This document shows, piece by piece, positions 1 to 9,582 of a DNA stretch of 64,000 bases. The notes beneath the pieces were generated by a model, which worked only from the letters and a program-made list of their open reading frames with translations, was not told where the DNA came from and made no database searches. The first letter of the stretch is position 1. The number at the start of each line of letters is the position of its first letter. This DNA is from Aphrocallistes beatrix (taxonomy: Eukaryota; Porifera; Hexactinellida; Sceptrulophora; Aphrocallistidae). The stretch is from assembly GCA_963281255.1 (NCBI GenBank), contig OY725488.1, forward strand, positions 682,001 through 746,000. Reading direction: 5' to 3'. Position numbers and translations under genes: made by a program.

Positions 1-198
1 TGTTAGTAAAACCTATATCAATAAGTTTGCATTAGTTCAGCCATGTGTTGATTGCGAATCCTGACTTTAATAGAGCTGGATAGAGAAATGATTAGTTACT
101 TCTGAAGACTTGTTGGATAAGGAATTAGATTGACTGGTAATGTGTCTCTACTATGAATTTGATGATTCAACACGTGTACTAATTAAATATTTCTCTAG

Positions 199-2672
199 AT
201 TAATATCACTTTCCAAACTACTCCCGCACCTAATGGATTCATTCACGTCTGCGTGGCGCTGAACAGAACCACCAACACCTGGTCCCCCGTTGGAGTTAGC
301 ATTGTGAGTGATGATGAAGAAACGAACACGACAACTTGTCAGAGCAGCCATCTGACTAGTTTTGCTGTGCTTATACAAACCAGGACGTTCCCAAGAAGCA
401 ACATCGAGATAATAATCGCATCCACTTTCACCTACATACTCCTGAGTCTATCATTCTTCTTCTTACTGGCTAGTCTCATCCTGTTCATTCTCGGAGGAAG
501 GAAGTTCCTTAAAATCGAGATGAACATCCTCTACCTTAACTACGGGATTGCGCTTACTGTAGCTAATGGCTTATTCATATTCGGCGTACAACTTGGAAGT
601 TTCCATCTCATCTCTTGTACGATCGTTGCTCTCTTACTGCATTACTTTTGGAGTGCAGTCTTCTCATGGAGTCTTTGCAATGCTATACTAATATTCTACA
701 GATTGTTCATAGGTTTGTTTTCTTTATATAAATACTGTACTTGATTCGCAATTAATGATTGATAATATTCTCTTTTTTAGGTGTTCTGAGTAACAGAAAG
801 GTTTGGCCATATTTAGTCTTTTTCGGTTGGCTCTCACCTATGCCCCTCATCCTCATAACAGTCAGCATCAGACAAGAGGCTTATAGCAGCCACAATGCGG
901 GCTACTGCTGGCTCTCAAACGAGGATGGGGTTATATGGGCTTTCTTGGGCCCCGTATTCCTTGTCCTAATTTTGAATTCAATTATCCTCACCGCGAGTGC
1001 TATTCGTATCGGAACAGCTCGCAAGAACCTTACTCGGAACCAGCAAGTGAAGACTGCCCTAATTAGCGCATTTATCCTGACCCCGGTTCTCGGGATGCCG
1101 TGGATCGTATCTTTTGCTAAGATTGTAACAGTCGGCATTCAGAATGAATTAGTGCTGCGTATCTTGGACTCTTTCATCGATTATGTGTTCATCTGTCTCA
1201 ATGCACCGACAGGAATCGTTTTCTTCGTGATTGTTTTCAAGAGATTTAGAGAACATAGAAGAGGGATTCGAGCAGAAAAAGAGAAAAAAACTGATCAATC
1301 TACAGCTGCATCGGATTTTGCCAAATTCAGACGAACGAAAAATACTGAGGTGGACTCTTGTTCAACAGCTAAGTATAACGTCCGCAGATCTCCTACTATG
1401 CTTTCAGATGCTTCTAATTCTGAATCTGAGAAATACAAATTAAAATCTATTATAAAACCTCCACGTGAGTCGCTATTCCCTGATGGGCAGCCGAATTCAA
1501 TCTATTCAACACTAGATAAGACTATGATAGATGAGAAGGAAGGGACAGGAAAAAACCAATTGGGGACTTCAAATCCGGTATATGAGACTAGTACTAATGG
1601 ATCCGGTGACAAAAATTGCATTGAAATGGCGGTACTTAGAAAAGACAGAGAAAATGACGATGCGAAATTAGTTTATTCCGATAATGAGGAAAACGACAGT
1701 TTCGTAACGAAAGGTATTCGATTTATCAGAAACTCGCTTCGTTTGTCAGGAATAGCCAGTCAGGACACAGAGGCCGCCGAAGATTCAATTCAAGCAGAAT
1801 CGCCTTCGAAGAGGAAAGCCGGCTTCTACCAGAACAAATACTTGCAGCATTTACACAAGCTGCATGAAAAAACCCTCGGTGATTCAGAGGACCTGGTTGG
1901 AGGAGAATCAGATGATAACTCCGAACAACCCAACACCCGTAAAACTTCATTCAGTCCTAAAAGGAAAGTCGACCCTAAGATCAAAGAGCTGAAAGGACAT
2001 TTCGATTATAGCGACCAAGAGCTTATCGATGAATCAACCAAATCTTCAGAAGATCCAAATTCCAATATGGGCAGTCCCGTATTGCAAGCCCTGTCTAAAC
2101 CATTAGATGATCTCTCTCAACTTCAATCGAATGAGGCAGGTGTTGATCAAGTGGAAAAAGTAACTGGTACCGAGGAATGTAGGAAGTCTCCACCCGAAGT
2201 TCCACCTCGTCCGAGAACCGAATCGATACAGAATGCGTTCGATTCATTTTCCCCCAAAGATAAAGAAAGGAGCATATTCTCCTATGACGGACCTAATAGA
2301 GCATATAGTCCAATTCAGAAAAGAAAGAGCATGTCTATGAAAAATATTGGATCAGAAAGCCCACTATTAACGCGTAGCAGTTCACACAGTGGAGCTGTAT
2401 TCAGAAAGATACATGCCTCCAGTATCAGTGATCAGGCCAAAAGTCTTGAAATATTGTTAAAGAAAGAAGAGTCCGATACGAGCATGGTCATTCCTCGCAA
2501 CAAAGCGAACAGCATAGATGGCGTGTCTGATGGCAGCAGTAGTTCCCCTCTCAAGACAATGGCACACGCGTCCAGTTTTACGTCGCTTGAAAACCTAAAA
2601 AAATCCTCGAACAGTGACGATACGGTTGATGATAATGCTGATGATAAGACCCCCCTTGCCTCAGATTTGTAA
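199..2672 (+). CDS. Adhesion G-protein-coupled receptor, 3' end (GPS, 7TM and long cytoplasmic tail); 5' part outside window
   Basis: I join two exons, 199-712 and 781-2672, across a 68-bp GT-AG intron (phase 1). The upstream acceptor ends at 198; bases 1-198 have stops in all frames and look intronic, so the extracellular exons lie before the window. The first exon encodes the end of a GAIN domain with a classical GPS: a Cys, WSPVGV, a second Cys and HLTSFAVL, so the autoproteolytic HL/T site is intact. It then encodes TM1-TM3. The second exon supplies TM4-TM7 and about 480 residues of Ser-rich, charged cytoplasmic tail with no domain I recognise. Both exon boundaries match those of the receptor on the opposite strand at 9.6-26 kb, so the two are paralogues. 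Expected role: surface receptor with a tethered agonist. Ligand unknown. Confidence 0.85.
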
Positions 2673-3228
2673 TTACCACTAGCATTATCTACAATGCTAA
2701 TGAACTAAACCCTAATTGTTAAGCTTATATTGTTTACTAAGCTAAACCCAGAAGTTTTTATTGATTTCCCCTATTCTTAACTTTAGTTTAAATCTGTAGT
2801 ATACAGTTTGTATCCTTCTTTGTGTAATTTAGTTGATGACAAAATGTAATGTATTTCAATGATATGGTGAAATAATTACATAGCTTATAGACGAAGGAAT
2901 GCATGTTTAGTCAATCAAAAGAATTTGTGGTATTGTATTAATTTGGGAATTGATCAAATAATGACTTAGAGAATAGAGTTGCCATATTCTGATTGCTGTT
3001 ATTCGCAGCTGTCGTCTTGCTGAGACATTTATTGAAATTCAGCGAGACTACAGCTGCATGTACCAGTGTTTTAGCCATTTAGATCTTTCTCTTAGAAATT
3101 ATAATCAAAATACTCAAATTTGATATACATACAATAAGTAATACGGGGAGAGTTCATTTACTAGTGTTCCATTAAATAATTATAACTACTATCTATGCAG
3201 GTACTAATTCATTCCAAGTATATCCTTG
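2673..3228. other. AT-rich 3' spacer between two converging genes
   Basis: This 556-bp stretch separates the stop of the + strand GPCR from the stop of the - strand adenylosuccinate lyase and must hold both 3' UTRs. I see no open frame, RNA gene or repeat worth naming, and no clean AATAAA hexamer close to either stop. Confidence 0.5.
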
Positions 3229-4677
3229 CTAAACTTGTAGAACAGTCTTGAGATCCAAAACCTCTTTGTATCCCTCAGTGAAAGGCGCGACCTCTTCATC
3301 TAGGAACTTGGTCACCTGCTCGGGTGCTCTCCCGGTAAAGGTGGAAGGGTCGAATATCTCTCCAAGTTTCATTCTCACAGGAGCGAAATAAGGCTCGTTC
3401 TGTATTCGCGCTAGAAAGTCGTTGTCTTTTCCATTCATCTTTATTTGTAGCCCAGACTGATGAGAGATTTTCCGGATTATTTCATGGCATTTTTGTCTGT
3501 CCCCTCCTTGCTTCACCATTTCAGCTATCAGGTTCTCGGAGGCTAGAAACGGAAGCTCTTCGTTAATCCTTTTCTCGATCACTTTATCGTACACGACTAT
3601 TCCCTGAACAATTGATTGGAAAGTGACGAGCATTCCATCTGCAGTGAGAAACCCTTCAGCGAGTGTGATTCTGCGATTGGCACTGTCGTCCAGTGACCGT
3701 TCCAGCCACTGGAGGGCGGCGGTTTGGAATCCATTCTGGAGGAGAGACCCGAGGTGTCGAGCCAGGCTGCAGCAGCGCTCAGAGCGCATTGGATTCCGTT
3801 TGTAAGGCATCGCGGTCGATCCGACCTGATCGGATTCGAAGGGCTCTTCTAGCTCCTTGTGTCCGGCCAGGAGGCGGATGTCTGTACAAATCTTGTGGAT
3901 GGACGCTCCTAGTGAAGCGAGGATGGACAGGATCTCGAAGTCCATCTTCCGCGTATAAGTCTGTCCGGTTACCGCGAATGGTTTGGAGAACCCTGCCATT
4001 TCAGTGATCCTCTGATCCAAGAGCTCAACTTTATTGTGATCGCCATTTAACAGCTTCAAGAAGCTGGCCTGGGTACCTGTAGTCCCCTTGGCTCCGCGAA
4101 ATTTTAAATTGTTCGTTGTCCGAGTTAGGTTTTCCAGGTCTATGAGCAAATCTTGTATCCAAATGCAAGCTCTCTTCCCAACTGTGGTAAGCTGTGCGGG
4201 CTGGAAATGCGTGTAACCTAGGGTGGGAAGTGATTTGAACCTATCTGCGAATTTCGCAAGATTATGAATACATCTAACCAACTTTGGTTTAAGAATGACG
4301 AGCCCTTCCTTAATGTTGATGAGGTCCCCATTGTCACCTACGAAACAGGAAGTTGCTCCCAAGTGTATGATGGGAGCGGATTTCGGGCATGCTCCTGCGA
4401 AGGTGTGTATGTGTGCCATGACGTCATGCTTTGTCGTGTTCTCGTGTTTGTTTGCTTGGCTGAAGTTGATATTATCAAGGTTGGACTCCATCTCATTCAG
4501 TTGCTCCTCACTAATGGACAATCCAAGTTCCCTCTGTGCCTTGGCCAGGTACAGCCAGAGACGGCGCCAAGTCGAGAATTTGTGCTGATCTGAGAAAATG
4601 AAGCTCATCTCCTCGCTCGCATAGCGACTTGTAAGCGGGGATTGGTATGTCACATACTTGTTCGGATCTTCAGACAT
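3229..4677 (-). CDS. ADSL: Adenylosuccinate lyase
   Basis: A single uninterrupted 482-residue frame starting at an ATG. It belongs to the fumarase/aspartase superfamily and catalyses two steps of purine nucleotide synthesis (SAICAR to AICAR, and adenylosuccinate to AMP) as a cytosolic tetramer. The signature loop [11 protein letters not shown] lies at residues 286-296 with the catalytic Ser at 287; the YTHFQPAQ motif places the active-site His at 157, and KHDV places the conserved His at 84. Length matches the animal enzyme (about 480 residues). It is divergent from the phospholipase B-like gene, sharing a 429-bp upstream region. The absence of introns is notable beside the exon-rich receptors. 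No missing catalytic residue was seen. Confidence 0.95.
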   Translation of the reverse strand: MSEDPNKYVTYQSPLTSRYASEEMSFIFSDQHKFSTWRRLWLYLAKAQRELGLSISEEQLNEMESNLDNINFSQANKHENTTKHDVMAHIHTFAGACPKSAPIIHLGATSCFVGDNGDLINIKEGLVILKPKLVRCIHNLAKFADRFKSLPTLGYTHFQPAQLTTVGKRACIWIQDLLIDLENLTRTTNNLKFRGAKGTTGTQASFLKLLNGDHNKVELLDQRITEMAGFSKPFAVTGQTYTRKMDFEILSILASLGASIHKICTDIRLLAGHKELEEPFESDQVGSTAMPYKRNPMRSERCCSLARHLGSLLQNGFQTAALQWLERSLDDSANRRITLAEGFLTADGMLVTFQSIVQGIVVYDKVIEKRINEELPFLASENLIAEMVKQGGDRQKCHEIIRKISHQSGLQIKMNGKDNDFLARIQNEPYFAPVRMKLGEIFDPSTFTGRAPEQVTKFLDEEVAPFTEGYKEVLDLKTVLQV

Positions 4678-5106
4678 GAAACTACTCTAAAATTAACAAT
4701 AAATTTTATCAGAAAAAATGTAATGTGCCAGTACTTTACATAGAAACTTAAATTAATTGGTCGATTAGATGTGAGGATTAATTAAGTTATCGAAGTGGAA
4801 GAGTTTTAATTAAAAATCATGAGTTGTAACACAATATCTCCTAGAGTCCTAGAGGTTAAGTATGCAATGTTTCTCATGTGATTCATGATACGTGTGTCAG
4901 GGGATAATTTCCAAATTCAAAGGGCATGTGATATACTTGTGATACTATTTTTGTCTCTTCAAATATAATCATGGGGAGACCTAATCCTAAAATTATAAAG
5001 ACTGTTAAATTGAAAGTGTTCAATCCTATAAAAAAGTTTTTAATTTTTACCTAATATAAAGACAAATTATACTAAAAACTGTCAAATTTCTTGAAATTAG
5101 GCAAAT
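4678..5106. other. Shared upstream region of ADSL (-) and the phospholipase B-like gene (+)
   Basis: The 429 bp between two divergent start codons must carry both promoters. It is AT-rich with no ORF. A TATA-like element faces the + strand gene and is listed separately. I see no comparable element facing ADSL. Confidence 0.5.
5055..5061 (+). promoter_or_regulatory. Putative TATA box of the phospholipase B-like gene
   Basis: TATAAAG begins 52 bp before the ATG at 5107. The two small duplicated genes at 52.9 and 54.7 kb have TATAAATA at the same 52-bp distance from their ATG, which gives the match some weight. It is position and motif only. Confidence 0.35.
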
Positions 5107-6699
5107 ATGGAGAAACTCCTCGCATCTATAAGCATTGCGCTGCTACTTCTTGCTACATCTGCTCAGAAGTTCGAGAATGAAGTGGTGGTTGCTGTTTTCG
5201 ATGACCAACAAATAGCCAAAACTGGATGGGCGACTCTTACAATTGACACGAAATTTGGTACAATTACGGATGAACAAATCGCCAACAACAGTGGATATGC
5301 TGAAGGTTACCTCACAGGCAAATACATCTATAATCAATGGCAAAATACGATGGTAGAACTTTGCGATAATAACACGTGTGACGAAATTTGGAGTTGGGTG
5401 CAGAAACAGCATGATTGGGTCGATGCCAATGAGCCACTCTATGAAGGTGACAAGTATTGGCACCAGGTACATTTGGTACACGTTCAAATCGCTGGACTCG
5501 CTGCTGGGTATAAGGCTAGCGGACAGCCGCCACTTCCTGATTACGCATTCGACCTCTTCCAACTATCCAACGAGTTCGATGCGATCAAGGGTGCAATGAA
5601 GAAGCCATTGCATCGTACGACAGGATCTGGATCGTGCTCAGCTCTGATCAAACTGACAGAGGATCAGAAAGAGTTGTTTTTCTCTCATGTCACTTGGAAC
5701 ACCTACACTTCCATGTTGAGAATATTCAAGCGGTACTACCTGCCTTACAGTCTCAACATGCGCAGCGGTGCTAAAATACCAGGGAACAACATCACCTTCT
5801 CCTCCTACCCAGGGGCTATCTTCAGTATCGATGACTTCTACAAAATCAATACAGGGTTAGCCGTGATGGAAACAACCAATGGGAACTACAATGAGGAATT
5901 GTGGCATCTCGTTGATGGGAAGGCGATCATGGAGTTTGCTCGCGTGATTATCGCTAACAGATTAGCTGAGAATGGTCAAGACTGGGTGGAGATCTTCAGT
6001 CGGTACAACAGCGGGACCTACAATAACCAGTGGATGGTGGTGGATTATAATAAGTTCAGTCATGGTAACTTAGAAGAGGGAACTCTCTGGGTACTGGAAC
6101 AGGTACCAGGTTACATAGAGAGACAGGATATGACTTATTTCCTGCGCGAGAAGGGATATTGGGCTAGCTATAACATTCCATTCTTCTCAGAGGTGTTTAA
6201 CCGTAGTGGGTTTCCGCAAATGGTTGCTAAATACGGACCATGGTTCACACATGACGGGAGTCCTAGAGCCCAGATATTCAAGAGAGACCAGCACAACGTC
6301 AAGGATGTCAACAGCCTGTTAAAACTAATGCGCTACAACGACTTTATGCACGATCCTTTGTCTAAATGCGAGTGTCCCCCTAACAACGCGTCTGCTGAGA
6401 ATGCCATTTCCGCCCGATGCGATCTCAACCCTGCTGATGGGACGTACCCGTTTAAAGTTCTAGGACACAGACTGCATGGTGGGACGGACGCCAAAATCCT
6501 CAGCAGCCAATTGTTCAAAAATGATGAAGTGGTGGCAGTGTCCGGTCCTACCTGGGATCAACAACCACCCTTCAAGTGGAGCACCTCAGGGTATGGGAAA
6601 ACCCCGCTTGGACAGCCTGACGAGTTCAAGTTTGATCCTGTCATTTTCAAAGGTGGGAGGATAGAAGCTAAAGATAGTAAAGGTTTTATTAAGTTTTAA
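5107..6699 (+). CDS. Phospholipase B-like protein (lysosomal, PLBD1/PLBD2 family)
   Basis: A single 530-residue frame. Residues 1-19 form a typical signal peptide with a Leu-rich core. The family consists of N-terminal-nucleophile hydrolases that are secreted to lysosomes and self-cleaved before a Cys. Here the sequence GSGSCSALIKLT puts the candidate nucleophile at Cys177, followed by the family motif HVTWNTYTSMLRIFK. There are several N-glycosylation sequons. Length is close to that of animal PLBD proteins (about 550-590 residues). I cannot tell PLBD1 from PLBD2 by eye. In vivo substrates of the family are uncertain (lysophospholipids and possibly amides), so the hydrolase role is a family inference. 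No introns. Confidence 0.92.
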   Translation: MEKLLASISIALLLLATSAQKFENEVVVAVFDDQQIAKTGWATLTIDTKFGTITDEQIANNSGYAEGYLTGKYIYNQWQNTMVELCDNNTCDEIWSWVQKQHDWVDANEPLYEGDKYWHQVHLVHVQIAGLAAGYKASGQPPLPDYAFDLFQLSNEFDAIKGAMKKPLHRTTGSGSCSALIKLTEDQKELFFSHVTWNTYTSMLRIFKRYYLPYSLNMRSGAKIPGNNITFSSYPGAIFSIDDFYKINTGLAVMETTNGNYNEELWHLVDGKAIMEFARVIIANRLAENGQDWVEIFSRYNSGTYNNQWMVVDYNKFSHGNLEEGTLWVLEQVPGYIERQDMTYFLREKGYWASYNIPFFSEVFNRSGFPQMVAKYGPWFTHDGSPRAQIFKRDQHNVKDVNSLLKLMRYNDFMHDPLSKCECPPNNASAENAISARCDLNPADGTYPFKVLGHRLHGGTDAKILSSQLFKNDEVVAVSGPTWDQQPPFKWSTSGYGKTPLGQPDEFKFDPVIFKGGRIEAKDSKGFIKF

Positions 6700-6833
6700 A
6701 AGGCTTAATAAGTAGTGTTTGATTTCCCATATTTATACTGTTTATCGGACTTCATTTGAGTTGAACGTAAATTGTTTGATTTGTATTATTATGTGAGTAT
6801 CATAAATGTGTAATAGATGGACGGGTCCTGAAA

Positions 6834-6877
6834 CAGGGGTGGCGCCAGGAATTGCCCCCTCCCTGGCGCCATCCCTG
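6834..6877. mobile_element. 44-bp hAT-like palindromic MITE remnant with target-site duplication
   Basis: Terminal inverted repeats CAGGGGTGGCGCCAGG and its near-perfect complement enclose about 12 bp. Both sides are flanked by an 8-bp near-duplicate, TCCTGAAA at 6826-6833 and TCCTGAAG at 6878-6885. CAGGG-type termini and 8-bp duplications are hallmarks of hAT elements. The piece is too short to encode anything. Confidence 0.75.
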
Positions 6878-6973
6878 TCCTGAAGTTTTGAGCACACCTA
6901 TTCATTCCATCACTTCTTTTTACAATTTAATGTTGACTTAAAAGTTAGGATTCCAAAAAATACTTATCGCGTG

Positions 6974-7960
6974 ATGTCAATTGATTCGACTCAAGGCATT
7001 TTCTCGCAGTTCGAAACTAAATACGCACTTCCTACAACTTTCTTACTTGGAACCGGAATAATATTCGTACTTATTCGCAGGTACTTCCAAGGAGCCCGTT
7101 GTTTGTCTAAAGTTATGCTCAATGGCAAGACAGTAGTTATCACAGGAGGGAATTCTGGAATAGGAAAAGCCACAGCTTTAGAATTAGCAAAACGAGGAGC
7201 ACAGGTGGTGATGGGGTGTCGAGACGTGACTAAGTGTCAGGGGGTGGTTGGAGAGATCAAACAGAAAAGCGGGAATGAAGCTATATTTGTGAAAATGTTG
7301 GACCTTTCAGTTCTCTCTTCTGTATCCGAATTCGCGGAAGAAGTTTTGAGAGAATTTCCAGATGTCCACATACTTATCAACAATGCAGGTGTCATATGTA
7401 AGAAAGAGACAACGCAGGATGGGTTCGACAAGCAGTGGAGCGTTAACTACCTCGGGCACTTCCTCCTGACAAACCGTCTTCTCGACAGGATGAAGTCAAG
7501 CTCTCCGGCCAGGATAATAAACGTGGGATCAAAGATATATGCTGATCGATTAGATTTTGAAGACCTTATGCAGGAAAGTAACTACGAGGCAATGAAAGCA
7601 TACAAACACAGCAAATTAGCTGTTTGTCTGTTCACGCATCACCTATCGCAGCTCCTCCGAGGTTCAAGCGTCACTGTCAACACCGTTTCTCCTGGACATG
7701 TGTGGACTCAGCTGAACAGGCACATAATCAGAGATGTTTCTCTCATAAAAAAGTGTTTGTTTTGGTGCATCTTCGGTTTGGTCGCTAAGAGTCCATGGTT
7801 TGGTGCTCAGACAGTGGTGCATTGCTGTGTTGCTCCTGAAATGGAGAGGGTGAGTGGTCTAATGTTTCGTGAATGTAAAGTAATGGAAGTTAAGCCCCAT
7901 GCTAGAGATCCAATCGTTGCAGAAAAATTATGGAGTTTATCTCGCCAGCAAACTACGTAA
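6974..7960 (+). CDS. Membrane-anchored short-chain dehydrogenase/reductase, retinol dehydrogenase-like
   Basis: A 328-residue protein from the first ATG (a GTG three bases upstream is not needed). A hydrophobic segment at about residues 20-36 is a likely N-terminal membrane anchor. The NADP/NAD-binding motif TGGNSGIG is at 57-64, NNAG at 136-139, the catalytic Ser at about 186, and Tyr210/Lys214 in YKHSK. This layout is that of the RDH11-14/DHRS13 group, which reduces or oxidises retinoids, steroids or lipid aldehydes at the ER or mitochondria. The exact substrate cannot be read. It follows the phospholipase gene in the same direction by 274 bp, with a small hAT relic between them. No introns. 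Confidence 0.9.
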   Translation: MSIDSTQGIFSQFETKYALPTTFLLGTGIIFVLIRRYFQGARCLSKVMLNGKTVVITGGNSGIGKATALELAKRGAQVVMGCRDVTKCQGVVGEIKQKSGNEAIFVKMLDLSVLSSVSEFAEEVLREFPDVHILINNAGVICKKETTQDGFDKQWSVNYLGHFLLTNRLLDRMKSSSPARIINVGSKIYADRLDFEDLMQESNYEAMKAYKHSKLAVCLFTHHLSQLLRGSSVTVNTVSPGHVWTQLNRHIIRDVSLIKKCLFWCIFGLVAKSPWFGAQTVVHCCVAPEMERVSGLMFRECKVMEVKPHARDPIVAEKLWSLSRQQTT

Positions 7961-8146
7961 TTTGGATAATTAGATCTTACTCTAGTATGTAGCTAATAAA
8001 TCCTTATAAACCGATAATATGTTCATTTTCAAAGGGTTGATATGGTTGATATCTAAGATTTTCAAATTGTTATTCGGGTGTCATGAGTACCGTGTTTTAT
8101 TTAACAGATATTTACTAGGAACTTTAGGATTTAGAAGAGAAGAAAC

Positions 8147-8989
8147 ATGTATCTAAATACCCCAGTGAGGCAGGACATGGTTGTGATAAGAGAAAAGCAT
8201 TACCAATCGGGAAGAGGTGTACCCTATCCCACAGGACTTGCGATTGATCTGAATTCAAAACAAATCTATATTTCTGATTGGAAAGCGAACTGTATCGATG
8301 TCTTCAGTAAATCTTTGGCATGGGAGAAGATATTCACAAAATTTCGGATTAAATCGCCTCGTGGTTTAAGATTTAAACATAACATGTTATATGTGGCGGA
8401 GTCCGATGGAAATATACAACATTCTTGCATAAAAGTGTTCTATAAAAATGGTGTGCTAGCTCAAGAGATCGGTTGCTGGGGAGAAAGAAGACTTCGATTC
8501 CAGTACTCTCTATCATTAGACGTTGATACAAGCGGAAATATTTACATTTGTGATGCTTTAAATGCTGCCATCAAAATATCATCTGATGAAGGAAACTTCG
8601 TAGCTCAATTTGGATTCAAATATTTGCAATGGCCGATCGATATACGCATCTACAACACTCTAATATACGTCCTAGATTATCACACCAAATGCATGTCTGT
8701 CTTCACCTTACTGGACTACTACCTTGTGACAAAGTTCAAGCTACCTCGACAATGTGCTCAACCGAACTACTTCGTCATCAATCAAGAAAACGAATTGATT
8801 ATCGTTGACAAGTTAGACCACATTTATAAAATGAACGAGTTTCATATATTTATGCTTGTAGGAAAAGAAAAGACAATAAATCGGAAGGGAATTGAAATCA
8901 ACGGAGAAGGAAATCTCGTACATATACTAAGTAACCAAGAGAAGGGACATTTGCAAATAATAGAAGATCCGTGTGTTGTTTCATTTTGA
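8147..8989 (+). CDS. NHL-repeat beta-propeller protein
   Basis: A 280-residue single-exon protein. It shows repeated propeller blades of the NHL type: a Pro-x-Gly-Leu/Ile or equivalent turn, then an Asp/Asn turn, then an IYISDW/IYICDA/IYVLDY strand, recurring roughly every 45 residues (YPTGLAIDLNSKQIYISDW near the N terminus; LSLDVDTSGNIYICDALN in the middle). In animals such repeats usually bind RNA or protein and often sit at the C terminus of TRIM proteins. Here there is no RING, B-box, signal peptide or membrane segment, so it is a bare propeller of about five to six blades. Partner and pathway are unknown. Starts at the first in-frame ATG. Confidence 0.7.
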   Translation: MYLNTPVRQDMVVIREKHYQSGRGVPYPTGLAIDLNSKQIYISDWKANCIDVFSKSLAWEKIFTKFRIKSPRGLRFKHNMLYVAESDGNIQHSCIKVFYKNGVLAQEIGCWGERRLRFQYSLSLDVDTSGNIYICDALNAAIKISSDEGNFVAQFGFKYLQWPIDIRIYNTLIYVLDYHTKCMSVFTLLDYYLVTKFKLPRQCAQPNYFVINQENELIIVDKLDHIYKMNEFHIFMLVGKEKTINRKGIEINGEGNLVHILSNQEKGHLQIIEDPCVVSF

Positions 8990-9034
8990 TACAAAATGTA
9001 TTATAACTCGTTAGCTTTTCTGTAATTACAGATA

Positions 9035-9100
9035 CAGTAGGACGTCAGTTATCCGAACCCCCTTTGGTCCCATCACGTTCGGATAACTGGCGTTCTACTG
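9035..9100. mobile_element. 66-bp pogo/Tigger-like element reduced to its two terminal inverted repeats
   Basis: The termini begin CAGTAGGACGTCAGTTATCC and, on the other strand, CAGTAGAACGCCAGTTATCC; the 24-bp arms differ at two positions. The element is bounded by TA on both sides, the target duplication of Tc1/mariner/pogo transposons. The CAGTA...TTATCCGAAC terminus is typical of Tigger/pogo families. It lies in the 593-bp spacer 8990-9582 between two converging genes, where I see nothing else. Confidence 0.75.
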
Positions 9101-9582
9101 TATGTACATATTGTGGATACGTAATTGTATATATAGCGTCATATACAAGAGTTCGTTTTCTTAGTGCTGTATTTTGATAATTGATACAATCTAGTACTTG
9201 TATTATTATAATGTTTTAAAATGTAATCTATAGTAGGTTGTTTAGCAGGTGCGTACGCGTAACGCGTCAGCAATAGTTAGATATCGATTCGTGTATCTAC
9301 GAAACAAAAATTATGGGTGATTTGCACCCCAGGAGATTCTACTCGCTGGGTAAAGTCTATGAAATATTTGGACATCATTTTCCAGCGGAAGGGGAAATCA
9401 AAAATTAATGGATTTAACCTGTGAAAGTTACTAAATACAAACAAATGAGTAATTCAAAATTCAAAACAATAAAAATACACAAGAAATCAAAACAAAATGA
9501 AACAGGAAAATTGAATTGCATATGATAGTTTTGACGATAAATATATTTCCATCCGAGCAGTTGTGAGGGCGGAAGTTACAGC

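Noticed and set aside
1-198. Possible upstream GPCR exon ending at a GTAATG donor near 136
   Set aside because: All three frames carry stops before it, and no match to the paralogue's 141-bp exon could be found.
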